Below are positions 12,107 to 23,602 of a DNA stretch of 64,000 nucleotides, piece by piece. Both the position numbers and the translations under genes were made by a program. Position 1 is the stretch's first letter. The number at the start of each line of letters is the position of its first letter. The DNA lies in assembly GCA_039881145.1 (NCBI GenBank), contig JAYKKI010000148.1, positions 1,061,501 to 1,125,500 on the forward strand, written 5' to 3'. This DNA is from Druceiella hillmani. Lineage: Eukaryota; Arthropoda; Insecta; Lepidoptera; Hepialidae. The notes beneath the pieces were generated by a model. It worked only from the letters and a program-made list of their open reading frames with translations, made no database searches and was not told where the DNA came from.

Positions 12107-12410
12107 CCGTTCTTTCTAACCAACAGGGGTTGTTCGAAATAACTTATATATTATACATATGCTAGTTTAATATTGATGTAGTACTCATCTAAATCTGAAT
12201 GCACTATCAGTACTCGATTCAAATACTTAAAAAAATTAATAATTAATCGTTGAACGGAAAGTTAAACTGGACCGAATTTTGTTATTACTTATGCAAAACC
12301 GGCAATTACCGAATCGGCAAATTGGACGGATAAGTGAATTTCTTAGTCATTAAATAAAAAAAGGATGCTGTAGAAATCCAATTTGTGATGCGATTTCCGT
12401 ATTTCTGTAG

Positions 12411-12461
12411 TTTAAATTGCAAACTGACAAAAACAATGTGTTTGTCAGTTTGCAATTTAAA
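12411..12461. repeat. Perfect 21-bp hairpin, 9-nt loop
   Basis: TTTAAATTGCAAACTGACAA plus A at 12411-12431 is exactly complementary to 12441-12461. The outer flanks are not complementary, so the repeat ends abruptly. Confidence 0.95.
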
Positions 12462-12464
12462 TTT

Positions 12465-15400
12465 CATAAAAGTTTATATATGTCACAAAGGTTTATTTCA
12501 AATTAAAAAAATATTACTTTATTGGAAGCTAAATATATCTATATCTCACAATTTCCATTTGAAATTCTAAAAGCTGAGGTACTCTTATACTAGAAAAGTT
12601 TATTGCCCTACTCGTTTTAGTTAGTAATTATAATAGTTGGTTTAGTCTCACGTGATGTATCATCAATAAAACGTTACTTCATGACCAAAAACTCCACACG
12701 ATCTTCTTTTTTAATTTTTATATTAATTACTTTAATCATTCTTAAAATAAAAATGAATATAGTTTATATTTCATACCTTTAATGGGGTACCGCTTACTAT
12801 GCTGCAGGAAATTTTAGATTTGAGATATCGTTAAGTTGTGTTTAAATGTTTAATATTAGTTTATAAAGTTAAAATGTGTCCACAGACACCGACAGTGTAC
12901 CCTGTAGTTGTCTGATTGTGAAATTAAGTAAAGAAATGCCGTAATGTAGAAAAAATAAGAAAATATTAGCAGGTACAATCTTGGCTCTATATTGCTTTAA
13001 TTAAATGAATTTCTTGGGAATTACTTTCAGTGATCACTGTCATAAACGATATGATAAGATAAACAGCAAAGAAAGATTAATAGACAATGAATATGAATTT
13101 GTGGTATATTTACTACCAGTTTTATTTTAATGAACCACATTACTTTATAAAACAACATTGCATCCAGTGTAAAAAGGTATACACAATAATATAAATAATG
13201 TAACTTTTCCCATGTAACTTCTTGAATTATCTTCTTGAACGAGATTATTTTTCTTGTTAAGTTTTCGTTATTGGGTAAAAATAAAATTTGTTTATAAAGG
13301 CATTAACTAAAAAGCTGGTAGTCAAAATTGAATCTTTAAAAAGAATTTACCGTTGTATGCAAGAATATACAAAACGGTAGATTTATAGGAATAGATTTAT
13401 ATTGCTTGATAGAAATACACACTCATATTGTTAATTTGTTTTTTACTCAGTATAAAAACTTTCAATATTTTTTCAAAATTCTTAACAGTCACTTATTTTC
13501 TTTGTAATTGGAATAAATGGAAAAAAGTATACGAATTTTCTTCACTAATAGAAATACCGTTTTATACGACCGTCTGCAAAGGTCTAATAGAATTGTGCAG
13601 ATCATGTAATGATATTAATTTTTTTTTTAAATTTTACTTTTTTACATAAAAAAGTTTATGGTCAAATAAATATAATATAAAAGGCTATTAGTAATTAGTT
13701 TTTTCTTATATTGTGTCTACATTGTTACTTATGTCTATAATGATGAAAGAAAAAATAATATAGAGGCACAAATCATGATAGTTTTTAATCCAAAGAAAAT
13801 TGTCTCCCTTTCCTTCTTTCTACCATACAGCCACGTGATACTAATGATACAATAAATACAGGCATTTGAGAAATAAATAATCTCCCACGGTCTTTATTTA
13901 TAAGCCAACAGATAGTCCATATTTCATAAGGTAACTGAAATGAATGACCATTGTTGAAGAAAACGCTGCTGCATTCTGTATCATGGTAAATGAAATACCT
14001 TAATATATTACGTAATTACCTAATCTCAAAGTAAATAAGAAGTGATAATTTTACTTATAAATTTAATGGATTGTAAATCCATAAATAAAGATTGTGTTTA
14101 ATGTTGAAATTTTATTTCCAAATTGGAATGGAATACTTAGTGTTCGAGCTCGATTTATATTTTCTCTGTTTCTCTCTTGGTGCCATTATTATAACTTTTG
14201 CATTTATTGCATAGCGGTGACTGCATCTAATTATTAACATTAAGTAGATTGTTTGAAATAGTAAACAAGTGCCGAACGCCTAGCCAGTTTATTTTGTATG
14301 AACTTGGTATGGCGTGACGGTATGTGAAGGCATTATTCCATGCAAATAATATTGGGTAAATAATATCTAAATATTGCGAAAAGTACAGTGACAGGTGTAA
14401 ATAACGTCGCCAGCACATATAGACAGCGATTGGGCATAGAAATGCGGCCGGGCAATGCCATGTATTATAAGTCCTTTAACAGGATCAAGCATAATCGATA
14501 TACAAGGAAACCAAATAAAGACAATAAATAAAATTAAATATTATATTATATATAATGAAGTAGAAATGTAGATTGTTACTTCATTGTAATATAACATTAA
14601 ATAATTATTTGATATTACATTACATAATATAATACAGATGTAATATAACAGCAATTATTTATTTAATATTACGGTAAACAAAAATTTGAAAGCTTAATAT
14701 TTTAGTTGACTTCTTTTTATATAAAAAATTATATATTAACTTTTTTTAGATTAAAACCAATCGACGGAGGCGGTCTTAGTCGAAAATCGTTTCTTTCGAC
14801 GAGTTTGGATAAATTTTGCCGATAGCACGGTAGCAGGCGACATATCCTTCAAATTCCTGTCTTTCCGTGGTAGTTTATAAAAGAAATAGACATACAAATA
14901 ATTGTACTGAATAATTATAAACGAGTAGAAATTTCTGAAAATTACTTAGTAAAAATGCATGCAATTTAAGGAAATAAAACACTCTGAATATCTAATAAAT
15001 AACATGCTTAAGATGTTTAACGAATTTACTTTCTTGATAATCGTAATTTCGTTCTCTATCAGGGAAAGTGCTAAACGTTATTGGTCCTGAAAATGTTCTA
15101 CAAATCACTATATAGGTTATTTATTCAGAACATCATTTGATGTAAGTTAAAACACACTTGTTATTGGAAGGTCTAGATTATTCACCAGAATCATACAAAT
15201 TCACAAATTCAAACACAGATCGGTTCGAAGGTGAGAAGGATATATTGCTTTGAGGCAATTTTTTCTTTAAAATATTATTTTTACGAGCATATTTCAGAGT
15301 TTGGATTTTTCTTATTTTTAACAGAAGAAAATTATGTTTCCAGACGAATTAAGTATTTTAGCTACTATTAAGGCAAAACACGTCAATTCACTGGAATCCC

Positions 15401-15890
15401 CGTTCAAAGCTCAGTCCGCCATGGATTTCTAGATTTTGCGGACGCAGATGTCAATATATTGAAGAAAGTTTATCTGCGTCACTCTACCTTTATACATTTT
15501 ATGCTTATTTGGATGGAATCAACATTAAGGAGGTTAAATTTTAAGGGTTGTGTCGCTTATTTGTTGCTCTCATTTTCCTTATAGGCACATTGTGCGCAGG
15601 ATTGATGTCGCGATTTTTCTCATTGAAGTGGATAAAAAAAATTAAGACAGTACCTAAAACATAAATTTATCGCTGAAAATACGATGGTTAATATTTGCAA
15701 TAACTCGTTTATATCAGGAATAACCTAAGTTACTTTTACCTCGCAGCTGTTAGTTATAATACTTTTTTAGTTATTTTTCACAGTGAGAAACATTTCGGCA
15801 TTCTTTGAAATGTTTCATTTGTTTTCAATTCGTTCTTAATTTTTTTTAATTTGATCGTTTTTAAGCAGCAAGTTGTACTTCAAAAACAAG
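12465..15890. other. AT-rich stretch with no recognised gene
   Basis: Nothing convincing was found over about 3.4 kb. A slightly GC-richer patch at 14755-14870 has one open minus-strand frame (about 40 codons, including KDRNLKDMSPATVLSAKF) without a start or recognised homology. Confidence 0.45.
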
Positions 15891-16339
15891 TCATAATGTC
15901 TAAATTCAAAAATAGTAATCGATTGTCACAAAAATATTTGCGAGGAATTTTAGCATTCATTCAAGACAGCTTTGTGTTACTGTTCAATATTCGCTCACAA
16001 TAATGAAATTACAAACTAGCGTTCAACAAAAATCACCCTAGGACATACTTCAATTATTATCGTGCAATAAATACCAGGGTGTTGAAAAATCATAGAATCT
16101 TAGTCGCCTCTAATCCAGTGCTTGAGTATGAATCGTCTAGAACTTTTGAACATTTTATAAATAAGCAATTTTCTGCAAATACAAGTGTCAATTTGTCAGT
16201 ATTAGTTCCATCCGAACATCAAACTGATAGTTACGAGCTATCGGGAATATATTTTTAACAGTTTTTTTTCAAGAATTTATCTAACCGTTCTCTATTAAAA
16301 GATGTTATCTATCAAATAACATAAATTGCTTTGATAAAA

Positions 16340-17340
16340 CTAAAGTGTATTATTTATTAATACGACTAATCTCTCGGCCAAGTTTTCGAACCAATTGTTT
16401 GGTCTTTGATCTGCTCGTCCTGATGCGATATGTTGTCAAGTATCCGTTTCGAAGGACCCAAAAGTTAAATGAATCAAACGAACTTTAGCAGTGTTTCGAA
16501 GCTTCTCAAATATTATTCTATTCTTACATTGATTTAAATAATGTATTGGGCTAGATGGTATGCCAATGTTTTTGGGATAATCTTTATTTGAATACAAATC
16601 CAATTTTTTTTTCTATATTTCCTCTCGATGACGCAAATTATGCTAAATATGCTGACGAGGTCAGAATCAAAAAGTTTATCCGCAGCGGCTAATGCAATAT
16701 AAAAGTTATTGTGATTCTTTTATCACGTTTTGCATCATGTGGTCTAGCATTATTATGTAAAAAATAAACTCAATCCTGTTGACTACTCAATTAGTTAGTT
16801 AATCGATCCAATTATCCACAGTCAATGTATGCACTAATTGTAGATCTTTCTGAAAGCAACTTCCTATATATTATGCCCCTGACGTTCTACCAGCAGCTGA
16901 GCATCATCTTTTTGGCACTTATTTCAGGTTTGGACGCTGAACCTCATGTTTCTCTGACACCCAACCATTGACGCTTGCGTGTATGATTAACGTATGTAAC
17001 CCAGTTCTCATTACTGACTGATTCAGTCAGTCGAAGTTACGTTTCAATGTCGATAACTGTTGACAAGTATCAACTATGCACTGAAGGTAATATGAAGGTT
17101 ATATCGTAGGGTATCTACACACCGTATTTTGAAACTTTTCCCAATTCGTGCAAATGTGTTTCTATGGTGCCATGACTACAGGGTATTTTATCTAATATTT
17201 GACGAGTAGTCAGTCGAGGATCCTCCTCAATTAGGCGTCGTAATCGTTGAATATCCAATTCAACAAGACATTCGGTACGGGATTTGTTCTCAAAATTGTA
17301 GTCCTCATTCCTAAAATGAACCAAATATTTGTCGTTGCGT
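16340..17340 (-). pseudogene. Decayed mariner transposase
   Basis: Minus-strand positions 17324-17115 are an intact piece of a mariner N-terminal DNA-binding region. HFRNEDYNFENKSRTECLVE is followed by LRRLIEEDPRLTTRQILDKI, then CSHGTIETHLHELGKVSK, the paired helix-turn-helix typical of the family. Downstream (lower coordinates), in shifting frames, come an RKRQWL block (about 16975), a W/G-I-I-Y block (about 16880) and VYFLHNNARPHDAK (about 16775-16735, the second catalytic Asp context). The C-terminal NWFENLAERLVVLINN lies at about 16400-16350. Length and order fit a single roughly 1-kb mariner copy. Multiple frameshifts and stops show it is dead. Terminal inverted repeats and a TA duplication were not resolved. 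Confidence 0.85.
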
Positions 17341-17349
17341 AATCCACCG

Positions 17350-18055
17350 TGGATTCCTCATCGTATAACATGTATTATTTGTAACAGTCTTTGCATGTGA
17401 CCCAGACAAAATTCGTAAAATAATAGAATCCGTATTTGATATCGATATAAATCCTATGTAATATGATATGTGGTCTATTTATACAATACAGTAAAACCTA
17501 GAAACTTCAAGAATTTTTTAGAAAAGTACCTAAATTGTGACTAAAAACTCACTAGTTAACCTAGTACTAAGTTATGTACTTAACAAATTGGTTTAATAGT
17601 AAGTAGATGTCATACAAATATGCGATAGTTTCGGCCAGGAACATGGAACAATGGTGACAAGAATAAGAAGAACAAGAATCAATACATCATTTTTTCTACA
17701 AAACTGCAGCCTTTTTAGCACTATTCGTGAGTTGATTTCTTTTTTGTGCCATTATCTGCCAGTTGCTAGTAGAAATCCAAAAGCAATCAATGCGACCACA
17801 TTTAATATTAAATATGTGCCCATGAACATACGTGAAGATTTAACTTAATTTCAACATGAATTTTTAAGAGTAATTTTCTAAAATACACTATTTGTGATAA
17901 AATCCTTTGCTAATAATTATTAGAAGTTTTCATTTATTAATCGTTCTATTTTAACCACAAAACGGTCAACATATGGAGGAAAAGATAACGCTAAGTCTAT
18001 TCTATGAAAATTTCCAACGTAATATAAATTTGATTTTCACGAGATTTATGAATGA
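17350..18055. other. Intervening sequence with no recognised feature
   Basis: A 65-codon open frame at 17651-17848 has no recognisable domain and is not supported as a gene. Confidence 0.4.
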
Positions 18056-18059
18056 AAAG

Positions 18060-18162
18060 CTTTATTCGTTCTCTTTAGAATTATGGGTCGCCTGAGGGTG
18101 AGAGTATTGACTTAGGTCGATTTATAATCCTTCGAGTAATGAGTTTGGTAAGTAATGTGAAC
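18060..18162 (+). repeat. Dispersed repeat, copy 1 (partner at 46873-46985, inverted)
   Basis: Contains GTGAGAGTATTGACTTAGGT, then GATTTATAATCCTTCGAGTA and GTAAGTAATGT. The reverse complement of 46873-46985 reads nearly the same throughout, with about one difference every seven or eight bases. Confidence 0.75.
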
Positions 18163-18169
18163 ATTGTTC

Positions 18170-20330
18170 GAACCTGAGTTACGCCTTATTTACAAGACTA
18201 TCCAATTTAAAATTACGAAATTATGTGGAATTGAATATGCCCGCGTAACGGTTTAACTATAGCGACGATCCTGGATATAATGATTTTATAAATATCCGCT
18301 ATGATTTTACGCCTAAAAAAATATATTGCGTCCCCTTGTTTCTGAAATTACTACGCTAAAAACAATGAGAAAATGTTGGAAAAGTTGGCTGTGTCGAAAG
18401 TTACAGGGAATCTATGGCCAATATCTTATAATTTTTATTAAGGTACCATATTTTACGCCTTAAGGATACAGAATCTATACACTGCAATATATTCAAAAAA
18501 TTAATATTTCTAAATAGTTTAATAGAAATTCTATGTAAGCTTAAAGATTTATAAGTACCCTAATGGGTATGGAAACCTCATAGTGCAAGGTCTATTGATA
18601 CCTGACAGATTTTATTGTATTTATTATATTACTTAGCTCCCCATCTTCACTTCTGCTAATAGCGCCCTTTTACAATTGGATACTAAACTAGTTTCGGTAA
18701 GAGAAATTTAAGATAACAATAAGAAAGAAGTAAAAGAATAAAGCTATCAAGATGGGTGGTTTGTTCTAAGAAAGTTAATAATTTCAAATCATGTTGTCGC
18801 CGTCTTCTTTTCTCCTTTATTTTTATAATTGTTCACACGATTCTCTCTGCTTTAGTTAATGTATAATTTTTATATAAAGATCAAAAAAGGTTCCATTTAG
18901 ACCTCTATGATTGAATTTTTTTTTATGATTTAATTTAATTTGATTAGGTTTATGGAAAAATGGACAGAGATATCACAGTTGTACTAAATTATAGCTTGCT
19001 GTTTCCCGAAGGTCAGCCATCGTTACGAAGATGCAATCACTGAAAACATGAAAGTTATATGTTATCAAAACTTCTCCCTAATAAAATAGCCATATGATTT
19101 ACGCACTTATGCAGAGATAATATTTACTTAAATGAACTAAAGAAGGAATAAAAAAAGAACATTGACTTTATTATCACCTAAATTAAGACTTACACCGTGA
19201 AAATGATTTAAAATGAATTATTCAAATTTGGTTTCTAAAAGACAAGGCAATTCATTTTAATGTTAGCTGCCATTGATTTTAAATTTAGAAGCTCGTAGCT
19301 TGTTTCTTGATTATCACTGCATCCTTCTGTTTAAAATAAATAACAAAATGCTCTCTTGTGTAATAAGAGAGCGTTTTAATTACACAATAAAAGTTTTGGA
19401 ACAAGATTAAGCTTAGAGTCACATGCAATTATTATTTTTAAATTTTGATTTTTACCACATACATTTTTGATGTATTTGGAATTTTACATGTAGACAATAA
19501 AAGTAAGGAAGTAAATATAACAAAAGCAAGTGTGACAAGACCAAAATAAATCTGCAGATTAAATTTTTAAAGTTCCAACGCTAATAAATTTACAGCTATC
19601 ATTTGCACCTGCGGCCTACTCGTTCACCCAAAATTAATATGACTCAATTTTCATGATTACAACTACTTCTTTTATGTAACTATACTTTATGTATTAAATG
19701 TTGAAATGTATGGAAATGTTTGTATCGATAGTCTCATCAGTCCCATTCATATAAATAAGTAAACAGTTTACATAAAAATAATTATAGATTTCAAAATCAT
19801 TCATAACGGCTACATTTTGGTCATTTTTTTGTTGAGTAGTTATTAAACTAGACGAGATATACTGAGGATTGATGTATGACTTTTACTACGTAAGTCAGTC
19901 ATTTATTCAAAACAAAGTATTTGTGTTTATTTGCACCTCGATTTAGAAAGTCATATCCATATTAAAGAAATACTAATTTCTTAATTCGGAAATGCAAATG
20001 AGCTCGTTGTTACCTTTTGCAATTTATTCTAATATTTTGTGGAGGTAGAAATATAAAGCAGCTAGTTCTAGGTATTTTAATAATTAATAGAATGAATTTC
20101 ATAGACTACTTAAACAAATTCAAGTCAAACTTTGGAAACAATGTTACATAAATGTGGGTATAAAATTATAATGCTTATTTTGTTTTAGTATCACTGGATA
20201 TTCATTTATTGACTTTGTTAAATCAGTATAATTTTATCCATTTTTTCATTTAATTTTATTATATATGGAATATAATGAGAAACAAATTGTTTTTTGGTAA
20301 CATTATTGAAATATTCCACTTCTGGAATAT
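18170..20330. other. AT-rich stretch, mostly featureless
   Basis: No gene was recognised. A GGGTATGGAAACCTCATAGTGCAA phrase at about 18562-18587 recurs in altered form near 55645-55665 and hints at an old dispersed repeat. Confidence 0.4.
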
Positions 20331-20337
20331 TAATAAG

Positions 20338-20472
20338 TTAAATAAAACAACGTGTTTTCACTTTTAATTAATCGAAGCGACTGACGTACTTTATTCAAAC
20401 TTTACATACAATTGTCATAGAGGACGCTATTGATTATTTAGATATTTTGTTCGGATACAAATTTATAACACC
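20338..20472 (-). repeat. 3' LTR of the copia element
   Basis: Shares ACGTGTTTTCACTTTTAAT, GAAGCGACTGACGTACT and TATTCAAACTTTAC with 23465-23597. On the minus strand it starts TGTTATAAAT after the purine tract. Confidence 0.93.
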
Positions 20473-20482
20473 TCCACTCAAA
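20473..20482 (-). other. Polypurine tract of the copia element
   Basis: Minus-strand GAGTGGAGG lies immediately upstream of the 3' LTR start TGTT. This is the expected position for plus-strand priming. Confidence 0.8.
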
Positions 20483-20639
20483 ACAATGACAATATAATGA
20501 TTGGTATTTTACAATAAGAATTTAACAATACCTAATATTTTCATGAATTTAAAATGTTTGTGGTATATAAATATTTAATCAATACAATTTTATTACTTAT
20601 TATTTCTCTTCAATAATGATATATTTCTTCAATATTCCT

Positions 20640-21206
20640 ATTGTAAAAGATAGTATTCACTAATAATTTATGTACGTTTTGATTATCATTATGTAAAGTG
20701 ATTTCATACACTTTCTTAGTAATTTCATACTGTAAATTTCTAAGATACATTAATTGTTTACAAGCTTATGAAATTGTCACATATTCGCCTTTTATACTGG
20801 AAAGCGTAATACACTTTTGCTTACAACAAGTCCAAGATATGACAGATCCTAATAAAGAAACAAAAACCCGAGTGAGATCTCCTATCATTAAAATCGTTAG
20901 CCCAATTAACATCTACTTTACCTTCTAAATTAGCACTTATATTTTTACAATTTTTTAACCTATATTTTTAGTTTTCTTTAAATATTTTAATATCCTTTTT
21001 GCATACATCCAATGTTTCTCATTATAACAATTGTTAAATTGACTTTGATATGACACCAAATAAGTTATATCAGGACGCGTTAGAACTGCCAAATACATCA
21101 AACTGCCTATCAGCTCTAGATATGGAATTTGAGCATTAGAAAGTTCAGCTTCTTCAACAGTTAGTTTGGTTTTCATTGGAGTGTCTGATATTTTATGGTC
21201 AATCAT
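20640..21206 (-). pseudogene. copia RT end and RNase H remnant
   Basis: Minus-strand 21206-20955 reads ISDTPMKTKLT, then PYLELIGSLMYLAVLTRPDI, then SYQSQFNNCYNEKHW and AKRILKYLKKTKN, the strongly conserved copia block between RT and RNase H. After a short break, about 20928-20650 gives VDVNWANDFNDRRSHSGFCF, then CCKQKCITLSSIKGEYV and CKQLMYLRNLQYE, the RNase H domain with its D-W and E-Y landmarks. Frameshifts separate the pieces. These are the 3' end of the pol frame of the LTR element around them. Confidence 0.92.
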
Positions 21207-21409
21207 ATTAAGTTAAGTTAGGAACTGATCAATATAATTCTCTTGACTCAAGGTGATAACCCCATTATCCTTATCAAAATTAATTGATATATCAAAACAT
21301 TGCCTTACCCATCCTAATTCTTAAAGTTTAATCTAAATAAAATAAATAAAATATATCTGTTACTCAACATTGATTTCATATATTTCAGTTCACATTCATC
21401 TGTTGAAAA

Positions 21410-22000
21410 AACGAAAAATCGTCCACATACATTGCAACATACAACGGTTCATTTAGAACCAATAATTTTTGTACGTTAATATGGTCGTAATTTATATTTA
21501 TTGCTGCCATCTGCTATCATACAATTATCCACAGTCTTGTGTCAAGATCTGGAAGCTTGTTTGAGACCACATATAGCCTTTTTTAATTTTTTTAATTTTA
21601 TTTACCTTATTGTGATCCGAACAAACAAAACCATTAGGTTTTAACATATATATTTTCCCATCCAAGTCACCATTCAAAAATGCCATCTTGACATCGGATG
21701 AACTGCAACTAAATCTAATTAAACTGACAATGAAAATAATGACCACAATGTTGTGTGTCTCACCACTGAAAAAATGTCTCATCATGTGGATTATGATCCA
21801 CATGATATTTTGGATCACATCCTTTAGCCACTAGTGTTGCTCGATACCGCAAACTATTATTACTTTCACGTTTCTTTTTAAGAAACTATTTACACTTCAC
21901 AATATTAACACCACTTGGACCATCCACTTCCTCCCAGTCATCATGGTTTTTGAAACTTTGAAGCTCGTCTTTAACAGCTTGTTCCCACTTCTCTTTTTCA
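21410..22000 (-). pseudogene. copia reverse transcriptase remnant
   Basis: Ordered minus-strand motifs are WEQAVKDELQSFKNHDDWEE (about 21995), CK.FLKKKR and ATLVAKG. Next comes DVKMAFLNGDLDGKIYMLKP plus NGFV (about 21700-21625), and finally VAMYVDDF (about 21440-21415). The catalytic YVDD is intact at 21418-21429. Stops and frameshifts in between make the frame dead. Confidence 0.92.
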
Positions 22001-22339
22001 GGTACTTGTTGTACTTTCTCTACCGTCAGCTGTTAATTGTCATTTTATTATTTTTTTATTTCTGGTTCTTGGTGGTAAAATTATTGGAGTGATTTCATTT
22101 ATGAAACTGTCATCAATTGTAGGTGACTCTTCATTCTCAATCAACACCTGTATCTTTCATCACCTGTAGTCGACTCTTTATTTGGTACATATGTTTCAGC
22201 ATTTCAATTTCTATTATATATGGAACTGAAAGAATTATTGATTCATAGTAATGCTATATAACATCCCCAAATATATTCTGACTTATTTAATCTGCTTCTA
22301 AATTTTGCACATTAATCAAAGTTTCCTTAATTTCTGATG

Positions 22340-22880
22340 CTGAAGCTCAGGATACTCCACTACTACATCTAATAAGCTCGTGGGCGTCTTTAGCTTATAT
22401 ACTCCATTTATAAGAAGAGCATGTGCTTCTAAAGTGTTTTTATTATGAATTTCATAATTTCAAATCATTTATTCGTAAATAATACCTTATTTCCTGTCTT
22501 ATTAATTGACTAACTAATAATAGATTTGTAGTTAGATTGGGAAAACATAACACATTTTCAACCATAACTTCAAAGTCATATTTCGCGACTGAAGTTGGGA
22601 TTTTCACATATCCTCAACATAAAACTGGTAATTTATTTTTATTTGCCACTGTAAATACTTTAGCGAATCCATAATCACGCGCGTCAACTATCCAATATTG
22701 ATTCGACGTTAGATATGAACTTGCTTCCGAGTCGAGGTACCAGTCATTTTTATGAAATAATTCATTAAAAACACTGTACAAAACGCATTAGAGATCTTTT
22801 TACCTTTAGCCATATTCTTAGATACTATATTGATATTCTTGTACTGGTTGCGATAATGATCAGTTTCTCCACATTTATAC
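22340..22880 (-). pseudogene. copia zinc knuckle, protease and pre-integrase remnant
   Basis: Minus-strand reading gives CGETDHYRNQYKN (about 22875), a CCHC knuckle whose last Cys is Tyr. DWYLDSEASSYLTSNQYW (about 22745-22690) is the protease active site, with Glu in place of the usual Gly of D-S/T-G. PTSVAKYDFEVMVENVLCFP, then NLTTNLLLVSQLIKTGNKVL, and an NGVYKL-like end (about 22400) form the gag-pre-integrase region. The integrase catalytic core that should follow is absent, and the sequence resumes in RT. Confidence 0.88.
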
Positions 22881-22959
22881 TATCCACGCACTCATCATTA
22901 ATACCAAAGCCTTTTCCCACCAACTTTTGAACCACTTCAACGATCTGAGTTACAAACGA

Positions 22960-23275
22960 TGTAATCGATATGTAGTGTTTCATGCGAATAGATACAAGAT
23001 TTCACAGTAATTTAATTTTCCTGAGCCTGAATCATCGAATAGTACTTTCAACTTTTCCCACAATTCCTTCGATACACCGGCATTTAAATGTGAACATAGA
23101 TAGACGGATCGATAGTTAAAATCAATTTCGCTTTTGATTTTGCATAATCTGCGGTTTCTATGGTTATTCCCGGCTCCGGTTTTAAACATTTCGTCATATC
23201 CTCTAACACTTGAAAATTCTCTACTTTGAATGACCAGTCACTGTAGTTTTCGCGACCTTTGAACTTAGGTACGCC
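22960..23275 (-). pseudogene. copia gag remnant
   Basis: VPKFKGRENYSDWSFKVENF, then LEDMTKCLKPEPGITIETAD, then AKSKAKLILTIDPSIYVHI (23270-23090) is the N-terminal copia gag (UBN2-like) pattern. It continues in another frame as AGVSKELWEKLKVLFDDSGS (about 23080-23010). The frame switch shows decay. Confidence 0.88.
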
Positions 23276-23443
23276 AACTAAATAACACTAGCTACTACTA
23301 GGTTTGATTTAATCGAGTTATACAAAGTCACGCACTATTTTTATTATTTTAGTGCATTTGTCCAATCGCGAAATACAAATATATTGTCCATCAAACTGAT
23401 AATACGGACAAATATATAAATAATTCACAAATATCTTGAACAA

Positions 23444-23464
23444 CATGGGACTGCGCGCATAACC
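23444..23464 (-). other. Primer-binding site, initiator-Met tRNA internal type
   Basis: Minus-strand GGTTATGCGCGCAGTCCCAT begins right at the end of the 5' LTR. Drosophila copia is known to be primed by an internal fragment of initiator tRNA-Met, and this sequence has that character, with differences in the GC-rich centre. Confidence 0.7.
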
Positions 23465-23597
23465 TCAAATAGAGCAACGTGTTTTCACTTTTAATCAACA
23501 GAAGCGACTGACGTACTCTATTCAAACTTTACGCTCAGTAGTCGTAGAAGGCGCTACTAGTTACTTATATATTTTGTTGGGATACATATTTATAATA
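23465..23597 (-). repeat. 5' LTR of the copia element
   Basis: Counterpart of 20338-20472. The outer end is TATTATAAAT instead of TGTTATAAAT, so the terminal TG has mutated. Confidence 0.92.
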
Positions 23598-23602
23598 ATA
23601 AG

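Larger units (their letters stand above)
20333..23602 (-). mobile_element. Deleted Ty1/copia LTR retrotransposon with target-site duplication
   Basis: The element occupies 20338-23597 on the minus strand and is flanked by the 5-bp duplication ATAAG at 20333-20337 and 23598-23602. The LTRs of about 133-135 bp are at 23465-23597 (5' LTR) and 20338-20472 (3' LTR). Directly inside the 5' LTR is a copia-type primer-binding site. Directly inside the 3' LTR is a purine run GAGTGGAGG before TGTTATAAAT. Between them lie gag, zinc knuckle, protease, RT and RNase H remnants in the expected order. The total of 3.26 kb is short for copia elements (usually about 5 kb), and most of integrase is missing. LTR divergence (over 20 differences by eye) shows an old insertion. 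Confidence 0.93.

Noticed and set aside
12411..12461. The 21-bp hairpin as a microRNA precursor
   Set aside because: The stem is too short for an animal pre-miRNA and is perfectly paired, with flanks that do not fold. A mutation-generated palindrome explains it better.
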